Below, one piece after another: positions 16,368 through 24,799 of a DNA stretch of 64,000 nucleotides (its first letter is position 1; each line of letters starts with the position of its first letter). Position numbers and translations under genes: made by a program. Source of the stretch: 0-14-0-80-60-11 sp049322355 (GTDB taxonomy: Bacteria; Desulfobacterota; Desulfobaccia; Desulfobaccales; 0-14-0-80-60-11); the NCBI GenBank assembly GCA_049322355.1, contig JBMORG010000023.1:62001-126000 (forward strand). The letters run 5' to 3'. The notes under the pieces are model-generated. The model was not told the origin of the DNA. It saw only the letters and a program-made list of their open reading frames with translations, and searched no databases.

Positions 16368-17462
16368 TTAGCTGTTAATCACCCTATACAAAGTGTCCCG
16401 TTCAATCGGCTCGCAACCCGCCTCCCGGATCAGGGCTTGAAGCTGGGTGCGGGTCAGGCCCTGGGGGGTCTGGGCCCCGGCCATGTGGGTAATGCGCTCT
16501 TCCATCACCGTGCCGTCCACGTCATCCACCCCGAAGCACAACGAAATTTGAGACAATTTGGGCCCCAGCATCACCCAAAAGGCCTTGATATGGGGGAAGT
16601 TGTCCAGCATGAGGCGGGAGACCGCCAGGGTCTTGAGATCATCAATGGCGCTGGGGCCGGTGAGTCCGCTCAGGCCGGTGTTGGCAGGGTGGAAGGCCAG
16701 AGGAATGAAGGCCAGAAACCCTCCGGTCTCATCTTGGGCCTCGCGGAGCTTCACAAGATGATCCACCCTCTCTGCCACGCTCTCCATGTGACCGTAAAGC
16801 ATGGTGGCATTGGTGTTGAGGTCCAGACGGTGGGCCGCCTGGGCCACCTCCACCCAGCCTTCGGGGGAGAGCTTCTCCGGGCAGAGGCTGGAACGGACCC
16901 GGGGACTGAAAACCTCGGCGCCGCCGCCGGGGAGAGACCCCAGCCCGGCCTCCTTCAGGGCTATCAGCGTATCGGTGACGCTCATCCCGGCCTTCTGAGC
17001 CAGGTGGGCTACCTCCACCGCAGTGAAGGCCTGGAGATGGACTTTCGGGCGCCTGGCCTTGATTCCCCGAAGCATGTCCAGGTAATAGGCAAAAGGCAGA
17101 TCGGGATGACAGCCGCCCACGATATGAATTTCCGTTATAGGCTCATGCAGCCTTTCCTCCACCTTGACGAAGATCTCCGGGAGGCTCATCTCATAGGCCC
17201 CAGCCTCCCCGGCCTTGCGCCCGAAGGCGCAGAACTTGCAGCCATTGACGCAGATATTGGAGTAGTTGATGTGCTGGTTATAAATGTAATAGGCCTTGTT
17301 TCCGTGGAGGCGCTGCCGCACCATCTGGGCCAGGCGGCCTACTCCCAACAGGTCGGGGCTGTGAAACAGGGTACAGCCATCTTCTCGACTCAGGCGCCGG
17401 CCAGAAGCCACTTTTTCATATAGAGGCCGCAAGGCTGGGTCTTGAATGCCTGGCAGATTCAT
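16368..17462 (-). CDS. mqnE: radical SAM aminodeoxyfutalosine synthase MqnE
   Basis: 364 residues. MqnE adds the 5'-deoxyadenosyl group of SAM to 3-enolpyruvylbenzoate, making 6-amino-6-deoxyfutalosine. The cluster motif CVNGCKFCAF follows HINYSNI near residue 70. IHIVGGCHPDLPFAYYLD and GSLPGGGAEVFSPRVR are typical of MqnE. It is the first gene of the mqn block. A GGAGGAA ribosome site precedes the ATG at 17462, and an 18-bp palindrome that matches one at the tetR start lies just upstream of it. This suggests repression of the block by the neighbouring TetR protein. Confidence 0.93.
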   Translation of the reverse strand: MNLPGIQDPALRPLYEKVASGRRLSREDGCTLFHSPDLLGVGRLAQMVRQRLHGNKAYYIYNQHINYSNICVNGCKFCAFGRKAGEAGAYEMSLPEIFVKVEERLHEPITEIHIVGGCHPDLPFAYYLDMLRGIKARRPKVHLQAFTAVEVAHLAQKAGMSVTDTLIALKEAGLGSLPGGGAEVFSPRVRSSLCPEKLSPEGWVEVAQAAHRLDLNTNATMLYGHMESVAERVDHLVKLREAQDETGGFLAFIPLAFHPANTGLSGLTGPSAIDDLKTLAVSRLMLDNFPHIKAFWVMLGPKLSQISLCFGVDDVDGTVMEERITHMAGAQTPQGLTRTQLQALIREAGCEPIERDTLYRVINS

Positions 17463-17475
17463 GGCGTTCCTCCAT

Positions 17476-17493
17476 TATGACCAGATGGTCATA
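17476..17493. promoter_or_regulatory. operator palindrome upstream of mqnE
   Basis: TATGACCA-GA-TGGTCATA is a perfect inverted repeat, centred about 22 bp before the mqnE ATG and abutting its ribosome site. The core ATGACCA-N2-TGGTCAT is repeated at the tetR start (18389-18404). It is probably the TetR binding site. Confidence 0.75.
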
Positions 17494-17562
17494 TTTTCAA
17501 TAAAAATACCCAGGTCGGATTCTTAATTAGCCAATCTTTACTGATGAACTGGTAAAAAGTCA

Positions 17563-17685
17563 TTTTCCCCTCTACGTATGGCAGGGGATTAAAGGGAGGG
17601 GGAAAATAACTGGCCGATCATGCAAATTATTTCACCCGCACCCTAACCCTCCCCCAGAGGGCCCAGAAGGGGAGGGAATTTTCCC
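17563..17685. repeat. GC-rich palindromic extragenic element, copy 2
   Basis: Left half TTTTCCCCTCTACG...AGGGAGGGGGAAAATAA; right half CCCTAACCCTCCCCCAGAGG...GGGGAGGGAATTTTCC. It fills most of the tetR-mqnE spacer, so any mqnE promoter lies close to the operator at 17476-17493. Confidence 0.65.
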
Positions 17686-17739
17686 TTTTTTGCGGAAGCT
17701 ATTTTTACCGACGCCTAAAAACTGGCAGATGGCCACTGA

Positions 17740-18390
17740 TTACGCCATCAGGCCTTCCCGCAGAAGGCCGATGAGTTGCCGTATATGCTTATGGATAGCT
17801 TCCTCCGATGCCTGGTGCAGTCCCAGGGTGACATCCAGGGCCGGTACCGCTACGGCCTGGAGGAACCGGTCGAACATGGCGTCCAGCAGAAACAGCAACG
17901 CAGCTTTGGGAACCCCGGGGCGCAGTTCCCCCCGGGACTGGGCCCGGCGCACCAGGGAGGCAAAATATTCCGTGGCGTGGCGCCGCACCGCGGCTAAGAA
18001 CTCCTCCCGGAAAGGCACGTTTTTATCAAACTGAATTTTGAGGTAGAGACTGAAAATCCGGGGATGCTGCCGGGAAAAGCGCACCCCGGCAAAGAGGGAT
18101 TTTTCCAGCCGATCGAAGAAATTTTCTTCCAGGGTTTCTTCCTTGACCGTAGTCAGGGTGCGCCGCACCACCTGGAGGGCATGTTGAAAAATGTAGTTAA
18201 AAATCCCTTCCTTGTTGGGAAAATATTGGTAAAGCGACCCCTTGGCAATGCCCGCCTTCGCCACAACGCGGTTCAGCGAGGCCGCCTGATACCCCTGCTC
18301 GGCAAACTCCGCCAAGGCCGCGTCCAGCACCCGTTCCTGCTTATCCGGGGGCAAGTGCCGAAAAGTCGATAGGGCCGCTTCTTCCATCAT
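17740..18390 (-). CDS. TetR-family regulator, probable repressor of the menaquinone block
   Basis: About 216 residues from ATG 18390; ATG 18387 or an upstream ATG at 18450 are possible, and none has a good ribosome site. The N-terminal helix-turn-helix is RVLDAALAEFAEQGYQAASL followed by NRVVAKAGIAKGSLYQYFPNKEGIF, classical TetR. The C-terminal ligand domain (residues about 90-210) is helical and of unknown specificity. The palindrome ATGACCA-CT-TGGTCAT overlaps the start codon, so self-repression is likely. The same palindrome precedes mqnE 0.9 kb downstream. The inducer may be a menaquinone precursor or a fatty-acyl-type ligand; this is inference. Confidence 0.85.
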   Translation of the reverse strand: MMEEAALSTFRHLPPDKQERVLDAALAEFAEQGYQAASLNRVVAKAGIAKGSLYQYFPNKEGIFNYIFQHALQVVRRTLTTVKEETLEENFFDRLEKSLFAGVRFSRQHPRIFSLYLKIQFDKNVPFREEFLAAVRRHATEYFASLVRRAQSRGELRPGVPKAALLFLLDAMFDRFLQAVAVPALDVTLGLHQASEEAIHKHIRQLIGLLREGLMA

Positions 18391-18404
18391 GACCACTTGG
18401 TCAT
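18389..18404. promoter_or_regulatory. operator palindrome overlapping the tetR start
   Basis: ATGACCA-CT-TGGTCAT, with 7-bp perfect arms. It shares both half-sites with the palindrome at 17476-17493 and differs only in the two central bases and the outermost pair. Confidence 0.75.
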
Positions 18405-18717
18405 AACATACACGGGGGAAATCGTCAATGCTCTGCAGGGTCCATTCCAAGTACTACGAATTTCATAACGGCAATGGCTCTGTTTTATGTTTGCGAAGGT
18501 TGAAATTATGATGGTTTGTCTAATACTTGGAACATCTTGCTTTATTTTTAAAATAAATTATCAGCTGGTTCAATAATTAAACCCAGGTGCAAAAAATGAT
18601 TCAATATTTATAAATAAATAAATCCAGAGACAAAAAAAGTAATGAAAAATCAATTAGATAATTACCAGCCCAGGGTGGTACAGGTTTTGCAATTTAGGCG
18701 GCGAGGAGAATAAAGCC
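18405..18717. other. AT-rich divergent spacer between tetR and the PEP-CTERM-like gene
   Basis: 313 bp, strongly AT-rich, with TAAATAAATAAAT-type runs near 18611. Apart from the sigma54-type promoter at 18676-18691 no gene, RNA or strong sigma70 promoter is seen. Activator sites may lie here. Confidence 0.5.
18676..18691 (+). promoter_or_regulatory. sigma54-type promoter for the PEP-CTERM-like gene
   Basis: TGGTACAGGTTTTGCA: invariant GG (-24) and GC (-12) are separated by exactly ten bases, with a TTTGCA -12 element. The start site would be near 18702, just before the GAGGAG ribosome site of the gene at 18718. PEP-CTERM genes are often linked to sigma54-dependent regulators. Confidence 0.65.
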
Positions 18718-19461
18718 ATGGGCAGGAAGATAGGGGTTTTATTAAGTGTTTTGGTGGCGCTGGCCATCTCCTGGGGATCAGGGGCCCAGGCCAGCCAGAT
18801 AGGTATCAATTATGATATATATTATATTAATCCAGGACTGCCTAACTCCTACCCCCCCATGCGGGTTTTCTATGATTTTGACCGCCTCAGCGGCACCCTG
18901 GATGGCACTCCCAGCGTGCTGGGCCCCTTCAGCCAACAAACCGCCATACAGAGTAATTTAAGGATCTCGGCGAGCAATATTGGTTTCCTCTCAGTTAAAG
19001 GCCCGGACTCGCTGATGGTCAGCCTTCCATCTCTGTCTATAGCAGGGTCAGTCTTCCTCGATCAAACGGAACCACTGCCGTTTTCAGACGCCCACTGGTC
19101 AGTCAGCTTCCTGAAGCCGGACGGCACGTTGCAGCCCCTATTCAGCCGTTGGCTGGACCAGCTGGGAAGTTCGGGTCCGAATGATCCTTTATTTACGGGT
19201 GCTTTATCCGGGGAGGCTGGTTTGCAGGGTACCGCAGAAATCCCGCTATCCTGGATAAATCAAGGGAGTCCATTATTCGCCAATTGGCAGGGCCAGGGGC
19301 AGGTAAATCTAACTCTTGACTTTATCATTTCTCTGGAGGGGTACGTGGGGCCTTTGCCTGAGCCTGTGGGTACGCCTGCACCCGTGCCCGGCAGTTTGCT
19401 TCTCTTCGGCTCTGGACTTTTAGGTTGGGCCGGTTACCGATTGAAATTTAGGAAGTCTTGA
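18718..19461 (+). CDS. secreted protein with PEP-CTERM-like sorting signal
   Basis: 247 residues. The signal peptide is MGRKIGVLLSVLVALAIS, with cleavage near GAQA-SQIG. The C-terminus has the tripartite exosortase sorting layout: APVPGS motif, hydrophobic LLLFGSGLLGWAGY helix, and basic RLKFRKS tail. The VPGS form is a variant of the Pro-Glu-Pro motif. The central 180 residues form a low-Cys, beta-rich domain that I do not recognise. The protein would be exported and then processed by an exosortase at the inner membrane, often linked to exopolysaccharide. No exosortase is in the window. The GAGGAG ribosome site at 18703 supports the ATG. Confidence 0.8.
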   Translation: MGRKIGVLLSVLVALAISWGSGAQASQIGINYDIYYINPGLPNSYPPMRVFYDFDRLSGTLDGTPSVLGPFSQQTAIQSNLRISASNIGFLSVKGPDSLMVSLPSLSIAGSVFLDQTEPLPFSDAHWSVSFLKPDGTLQPLFSRWLDQLGSSGPNDPLFTGALSGEAGLQGTAEIPLSWINQGSPLFANWQGQGQVNLTLDFIISLEGYVGPLPEPVGTPAPVPGSLLLFGSGLLGWAGYRLKFRKS

Positions 19462-19556
19462 TTTTAGCTATACTTTAAAACCAGGTGGAGTTACCTTCCT
19501 GGCTCGTCTTTAATTATAGCGTTTGCCGAAAGTTGTTGCTGATTATCCGGTTAGAT

Positions 19557-19630
19557 TTGTCATTATAAGCGCAGCGAAGAATCTCGCTTTTTTGAGATTC
19601 TTCGGTCGCTTAGCTCCCTCAGAGTGACAA
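19557..19630. repeat. small palindromic MITE-like element with TTGTCA ends
   Basis: Ends TTGTCATTAT and AGAGTGACAA are imperfect inverted repeats. Inside is a hairpin with perfect arms GAAGAATCTC (19576-19585) and GAGATTCTTC (19594-19603). A related element lies at 51991-52062. There is no coding content. Confidence 0.65.
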
Positions 19631-19726
19631 TCATAGGTGGCTCATGAGGCTCTCTAATAGGAACAAACTTAACCCTCTTGCAAAATTCGCCCAAAGACCG
19701 ACTGTTTTTCTTGGTTCCTAATTAAA

Positions 19727-19801
19727 AGGCCTAGTGGCACAGGCTTTCCAGCCTAGTCAAACGCAGGCTAAAGCCTGCGGCTACATTTTGCAAGAGGCCC
19801 T
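19727..19801. repeat. palindromic extragenic repeat (GGCACAGGCTTTCC type)
   Basis: CAGGCTTTCCAGCCT and AGGCTAAAGCCTG face each other around GTCAAACGC. The leading AGTGGCACAGGC relates it to the palindromes at 151-176 and 29439-29464. The whole 719-bp stretch 19462-20180 has no gene and consists mainly of such repeats. Confidence 0.55.
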
Positions 19802-20009
19802 TTTGGCAATTGCCATAAGTATAATAAGGGATAATCATTCTTAATCCACCTCACATTTAACCCCATCCCCCGGGGGAGAGAGGGGATAAGAAGTAAACCT
19901 TTTGGCAACCGCTAGAGCTGCATCCCTCTCCGCTAGGTGCCAGGTGACAACCACAAATTCCGCCTTATTATCCTTTGCTGTCAACGCCCAAGCCACCTGA
20001 CCTAATCCC

Positions 20010-20038
20010 TTGACAACTTGTCCCCTTCGTGTTAGATG
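20010..20038 (+). promoter_or_regulatory. possible sigma70 promoter for valS
   Basis: TTGACA (20010-20015) is followed after 17 bp by TAGATG (20033-20038). The -35 is perfect and the -10 weak. It lies about 140 bp before the valS ATG. Confidence 0.35.
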
Positions 20039-20180
20039 GTAATAATATTAAATAGTTAGTAAATATGAACCCTACCCCTGCCCCCTAAATGGGGTTGGAG
20101 GTGGGGGGTCGGGGAGAAGGCAGGGGCAAATTGCGAAAGAGCCCATGGCCTCCTCCCCTAATAACTTACGAAGGAACACT

Positions 20181-22838
20181 ATGGCCGAAATTCTGGAAAA
20201 AATCTACGATCCCCAGCGGATCGAAGAGAAATGGTATAAGTACTGGGAAAACCAGGGGTTTTTCCATGCCAAAGCAGATGGCGTGAAGCCCTCCTTTAGC
20301 ATTGTTATTCCGCCGCCCAATGTCACCGGGGTCCTGCACATGGGCCACGCGCTAAACAATACCTTGCAGGACATTCTGGTCCGGTTCAAGCGCATGGACG
20401 GCTTTGACGCCCTGTGGATGCCGGGCACCGACCACGCCGGCATCGCCACTCAGAACGTGGTGGAGCGCCAACTGGCCGCGGAAGGCCTCGACCGCCACGC
20501 CCTGGGCCGGGAGGCCTTTATCCAGCGGGTCTGGGAATGGAAGGCCCAATCCGGCGGCCACATCATTACCCAACTTAAGCGCCTGGGCTGCTCCTGCGAC
20601 TGGAGCCGGGAGCGCTTCACCATGGACGAAGGCTTGTCCCGGGCGGTTCGGGAAGTCTTCGTGCGCCTCTATGAAGAAGGCCTGATCTACAAGGGCGACT
20701 ACATCATCAACTGGTGTCCCCGCTGCCAGACGGCCTTAGCCGACCTGGAGGTGGAACACGATCCCCATGACGGCAGCCTTTACTATATCAAGTATCCCCT
20801 GGCCGACGGCGACGGCAGCCTCACTGTGGCCACTACCCGCCCTGAAACCCTCCTGGGGGACACCGCGGTGGCCGTCAACCCCGAAGACAAACGCTATCAG
20901 AAATACCATGGTGTCACTCTGAGTCTCCCGGTTTTGGGGCGTCCCATCCCGGTAATCACCGATTCCTACGTGTCTCTGGAGTTTGGCACCGGCGCGCTGA
21001 AGATCACTCCGGCCCATGACTTCAACGACTTCGAAGTGGCCCGGCGCCACAGCCTCCCCGCGGTCAAAGTCATCGATGAAGCCGGGAAAATGACCCCGGC
21101 TGCCGGAAAATATGTGGGTATGGACCGCTATTCCTGCCGGGAACAAATCCTTAAAGACCTGAAAAAAGACGGGCTCCTGGCCAAAGTTGAGCCCTACACC
21201 GTGCCGGTGGGCCACTGCTACCGCTGCAAGACCGTGGTGGAGCCCCTGGTTTCCAAGCAGTGGTTCGTGTCCGTCAAACCATTGGCGGACGCAGCCCTGG
21301 CTGCGGTGGCAGATGGCCGCACCCGGCTGATTCCGGCCAATTGGGATAAGAGCTATTACGACTGGATGACCAACATCCGGGATTGGTGCATCTCCCGGCA
21401 AATCTGGTGGGGCCACCGCATTCCAGCCTGGACCTGCGCCGCCTGCGGCCGGGTCATCGTCAGCCGGGAAGACCCCGCCGTCTGCCCCTGCGGCGGCGAG
21501 CTGGTCCAGGAAACCGACGTCCTGGACACCTGGTTTTCCTCGGCCTTGTGGCCCTTTTCCACCCTGGGCTGGCCGGACGCCACCCCGGAACTCAAACTCT
21601 TTTATCCCACTTCCGTCCTGATCACCGCTTTCGACATTCTCTTTTTCTGGGTGGCCCGGATGATGATGATGGGGATTCACTTCATGAATGATGTTCCCTT
21701 CCACGAGGTCTATATCCACGCCTTGGTGCGGGACCCGGAAGGCCAGAAAATGAGCAAATCCAAGGGCAACGTCATCGATCCCTTGGAACTTATGGATAAA
21801 TACGGCACCGACGCCTTCCGCTTTTCCCTGGCCGCCTTTGCCGCCATGGGGCGGGACGTGAGGCTGTCCGAAGAGCGCATTGCCGGGTACCGCAACTTCG
21901 CCAACAAGGTCTGGAACGCCTGCCGTTTCACTCTCATGAACCTGGAGGGCTTCGAAGCCCCGGCCCCAGCGGGCGACGTTGACAAACGCGCTTTGACCAC
22001 CGTGGAAGCCTGGATCATGAGCCGCCTCCAGCAGGTCATCACCGAAACCCGGGAGGCCTTGGACTCTTATGCCTTCGACCAGGCGGCCAATGTGCTGTAT
22101 CAATTCATCTGGCATGAGTTCTGCGACTGGTACCTGGAACTCATTAAACCTCAGCTCTACGACAAAGAGGACCAGACCGCTCTTAGCCACTGCCAGTCTG
22201 TGCTAGTCAGGGTGCTCAGTGCCCTCCTGCGCCTCTTGCACCCCTTTGTGCCTTTCCTCACCGAAGAAATTTGGCAAAAACTCCCCGGTACCCGGGGGAG
22301 TATAATGGTAGCGCCTTACCCCCAGCCGGACCCCGGCTTGGTCAACCCCCAGACTGAAGCGGAAATGCGCCTGGTCATGGACACCATCACTGCCATCCGC
22401 AATATCCGGGGTGAAATGAACGTGCCCCCGAGCACGCAGGTGGAGGTCTTTCTTCATAGCCCCGATGATGAGGCCATCGCAGCCCTGGGCCGGCACCAGC
22501 AGGCCATCAGGATCCTGGCCCGGGTTCAGGCGCTTCACACCAACGCCGACAGCGGCCCGCCTGCGGCTGCAGCTAAGGCCGTGGTGGATGCGGTGGAGAT
22601 TTTTATGCCGCTGGCGGGCATCATTGACTTTGCCGAAGAAGCCCGGCGCCTGGAAAAGGAACTGGAAAAACTGGGCAAAGAAGTGAGCCAGGCCCAACGC
22701 AAAATTAGCAATGAAGACTTTTTAGCCAAGGCGCCGGCGGAGGTGGTGCACAAAGAACAGGCCAAACTCCGGGCCCAGACCGAAAAACTCGCCAAACTCA
22801 AAACCCACCGGGAGCGGATTCGGGAGTTGATGGGGTAG
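20181..22838 (+). CDS. valS: valyl-tRNA synthetase
   Basis: 885 residues from the ATG at 20181, which has AAGGA ten bases upstream. Class I synthetase: the HIGH motif appears as HMGHA after PPPNVTGVL (near residue 45), and KMSKS as QKMSKSKGN (near residue 525). The editing domain with TTRPETLLGDTAVAVNP and the ATP/amino-acid site residues WWGHRIPAW are present. The C-terminal tRNA-binding coiled-coil arm (about residues 820-885, rich in Lys/Glu) is intact, so the enzyme is complete. It is upstream of a frameshifted remnant and a small lipoprotein. No T-box or other leader structure was seen. Confidence 0.97.
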   Translation: MAEILEKIYDPQRIEEKWYKYWENQGFFHAKADGVKPSFSIVIPPPNVTGVLHMGHALNNTLQDILVRFKRMDGFDALWMPGTDHAGIATQNVVERQLAAEGLDRHALGREAFIQRVWEWKAQSGGHIITQLKRLGCSCDWSRERFTMDEGLSRAVREVFVRLYEEGLIYKGDYIINWCPRCQTALADLEVEHDPHDGSLYYIKYPLADGDGSLTVATTRPETLLGDTAVAVNPEDKRYQKYHGVTLSLPVLGRPIPVITDSYVSLEFGTGALKITPAHDFNDFEVARRHSLPAVKVIDEAGKMTPAAGKYVGMDRYSCREQILKDLKKDGLLAKVEPYTVPVGHCYRCKTVVEPLVSKQWFVSVKPLADAALAAVADGRTRLIPANWDKSYYDWMTNIRDWCISRQIWWGHRIPAWTCAACGRVIVSREDPAVCPCGGELVQETDVLDTWFSSALWPFSTLGWPDATPELKLFYPTSVLITAFDILFFWVARMMMMGIHFMNDVPFHEVYIHALVRDPEGQKMSKSKGNVIDPLELMDKYGTDAFRFSLAAFAAMGRDVRLSEERIAGYRNFANKVWNACRFTLMNLEGFEAPAPAGDVDKRALTTVEAWIMSRLQQVITETREALDSYAFDQAANVLYQFIWHEFCDWYLELIKPQLYDKEDQTALSHCQSVLVRVLSALLRLLHPFVPFLTEEIWQKLPGTRGSIMVAPYPQPDPGLVNPQTEAEMRLVMDTITAIRNIRGEMNVPPSTQVEVFLHSPDDEAIAALGRHQQAIRILARVQALHTNADSGPPAAAAKAVVDAVEIFMPLAGIIDFAEEARRLEKELEKLGKEVSQAQRKISNEDFLAKAPAEVVHKEQAKLRAQTEKLAKLKTHRERIRELMG

Positions 22839-22903
22839 TGATGTGGGGGGAGGCCAGTGGCTTCGTCCCTGCTCTCCACCCACACCCCCTTACTCAACAT
22901 GCG

Positions 22904-23187
22904 ATGGTCTTGTCGACGAGCGGCTGTCTGGCGATGGCGGTGGGATACACCGGCTATGCCCTGAGCAATTCCAGCGATGAAAAGGCGGAAAAGTCGCGGA
23001 CTCCTATTCCCGCTACCGGACCGAGATGGAACGGACCAACATGACGCGGGAAAAGGCCGAACTCAAGCCTCAGCCCATCCAGTCCTTTGCGGAGTGGAAG
23101 GTGCCCCGCCGTGTAGCTCCGCGGGTTAAGCCCGAGGCCAAGACAGAAACTACTCAACAGGAATCCGCCAAGGCGGAACAGAAATAA
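22904..23187 (+). pseudogene. frameshifted small secreted or lipoprotein-like gene
   Basis: Two adjoining frames look like one gene. From ATG 22904 the first frame reads MVLSTSGCLAMAVGYTGYAL with polar residues after it. From about 22999 the -1 frame reads DSYSRYRTEMERTNMTREK and continues to a Lys/Glu/Gln-rich tail, ending at TAA 23185-23187. The joint product would be about 95 residues with an N-terminal hydrophobic segment and a possible SGC lipid site. The break lies in the run AAAAGGCGGAAAAGTCGCGG near 22980-23000. An internal ATG at 23025 could still give a 54-residue peptide. A sequencing error is possible. No family recognised. Confidence 0.4.
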
Positions 23188-23212
23188 CTTAACGCCAAAC
23201 GGAGGTGCGGTG

Positions 23213-23551
23213 ATGAAGCGGTGGGCGATGATGAAGGTGGTGTTGGGTGGGGTGGTGGCGGTGATGCTCGGATGTGCAACGGCGGAAAGGGGTCGAAAAT
23301 TTGACACAACGTTGGCTGATAGGATTGAAATCGGCAAAACTACGGAAGCCGAAGTTATCTCCTGGCTAGGGCCGCCATTAGCCACAAAGACGACGTCCGA
23401 TAAACAAAAAATCTTAGGATGGGCATATGGGACAGCCTCAATATCAGGTTTTAAGATGCAAAGCCAGGGAGACAAACTTTTAGTGACTTTTAATGACAAA
23501 GGAATAGTAACAGCAGTGAGCAGGGAAAGCGTTCCAGGAAAAGCCCGGTAA
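23213..23551 (+). CDS. small lipoprotein, SmpA/BamE-like
   Basis: 112 residues from the ATG at 23213, with GGAGG at 23201-23205. The signal ends in a lipobox (VAVMLGC, Cys near residue 20). The mature part begins with a short linker and then LADRIEIGKTTEAEVISWLG, the BamE/OmlA type start (IxxGxTxxxVxxxLGxP). A two-stranded GWAYG...VTFNDKGIV section follows. Such proteins sit in the periplasmic leaflet of the outer membrane, and many are not BamE itself. 10-bp arms AGCCCGGTAA/TTACCGGGCT at 23541-23574 flank the stop codon but lack a T-run. Confidence 0.7.
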   Translation: MKRWAMMKVVLGGVVAVMLGCATAERGRKFDTTLADRIEIGKTTEAEVISWLGPPLATKTTSDKQKILGWAYGTASISGFKMQSQGDKLLVTFNDKGIVTAVSRESVPGKAR

Positions 23552-23722
23552 AAATAGCTTAATAAACCTTACCGGGCTGTGGCACCCTGAATTTGCTATA
23601 AGTTTGACCACGGCTCACCCGGATGCGCTTCGCTTTCCCGCCCTACGCCTGCTCTACATACCATAGCAAAAGAGATAAGATCGAATAATCCTATCCGGAT
23701 GGGGCGGCCCGCCGGGTTGCCC

Positions 23723-24799
23723 CTACAAACCCTCCACCGGCACCAAATTCGGGCCCAGCATGATGCGGTCCCGGCCCTGGCTCTTGCCGCCGAACAAGGC
23801 CCGGTCGGCGATTAACAGCAACGTCTCCCGGTCCTGGGCGTCATCCGGCAGGGTGGCAATGCCGTAACTGGCGGTGATTTTGATCTGGAGACCTTCATCC
23901 TGTAGAAAGGAGGTATTGTTAATGGTGCGGCGCAGGCGCCGGGTGATCTCCAGGGCCTCCGGCTGGGAGCGCCGGGGCAGGAGGATGACAAACTCGTCCC
24001 CCCCGTAGCGCACCAGGCTGTCATCCGGCCCCAACTCCCCATTCATCACCCAGGCTATTTCCGACAGAATCTTGGTCCCCCGGAGATGGCCATACGCGTC
24101 CACCACGGTCTTGAAATTATCCAGGTCCAGAAAGATCAAAGAAAAATGCTCCCCCTGTTCCCGAAGTTGGGGGATGAGGCGGTCCATCTTTTGGATGAGA
24201 TAGCGGGTATTATAAAAACCGGTGACCTCATCGATATAGGTGCGGGTCTTGAGCCTGTGCAGGTTGCGCACATTATCCACGGCGATGGCCACGTAATCCG
24301 CCAAAATCGCCAGGTGAGGGAGATATTTTTCCCGGAAGAATCTTTCATCTTCGACGTTGATCACTTCGAAGACGCCGATGACCTCTCCGCGAACTATCAG
24401 AGGCTGGGCAATGATGGATTTGGTGTCGAAGCCAGTGATCGAATCCACCCGGTCGCAAAACCTGGGGTCCTGGTTGACGTCAGGGATGAAAATCGGCCGC
24501 CCCGTCTGGACCACGGCCCCGGCAATTCCCTCTCCCGGCTTCAGGCGGATGTCTTTAAGGGCTTCGGAAGCCACTCCCACTACTACCGCAAAATACAATT
24601 CTCCGGTCTTGGGATCGAGAAGGAGCAATGACCAGTTCTTCGCTGGGATGATAGCATTGATGCGCTCCAGCACTGCGGTAAGAAGGGTTTCCATGTCATA
24701 GACACTGGCCAGGGCTTTGGAGAATTCGATGCAGGCCATCAAACGCTCCACCTGTCCGGTATCCGAATGATCATGGCTGAAGCCCCGTTTATGGTCCAT
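23723..24799 (-). CDS. GAF-GGDEF diguanylate cyclase
   Basis: 358 residues, cytoplasmic. A GAF sensor domain (about residues 25-175; segments GEGIAGAVVQTGRPIFIPDV and KSIIAQPLIVRGEVIGVFEV) precedes a GGDEF domain (about 185-350). The active-site loop is RYGGDEFVILL, intact, so it should make cyclic di-GMP from GTP. The position of the inhibitory RxxD site reads GPDD, so the Arg is missing and product inhibition at that site is not expected. GAF ligand unknown. The gene stands alone on the minus strand; upstream is an AT-rich spacer with a weak TTTACA/TTAATT pair. Confidence 0.92.
   Translation of the reverse strand: MDHKRGFSHDHSDTGQVERLMACIEFSKALASVYDMETLLTAVLERINAIIPAKNWSLLLLDPKTGELYFAVVVGVASEALKDIRLKPGEGIAGAVVQTGRPIFIPDVNQDPRFCDRVDSITGFDTKSIIAQPLIVRGEVIGVFEVINVEDERFFREKYLPHLAILADYVAIAVDNVRNLHRLKTRTYIDEVTGFYNTRYLIQKMDRLIPQLREQGEHFSLIFLDLDNFKTVVDAYGHLRGTKILSEIAWVMNGELGPDDSLVRYGGDEFVILLPRRSQPEALEITRRLRRTINNTSFLQDEGLQIKITASYGIATLPDDAQDRETLLLIADRALFGGKSQGRDRIMLGPNLVPVEGL

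Noticed and set aside
20736..22190. 484-codon open frame opposite valS
   Set aside because: Shadow of valS; no recognisable motif.
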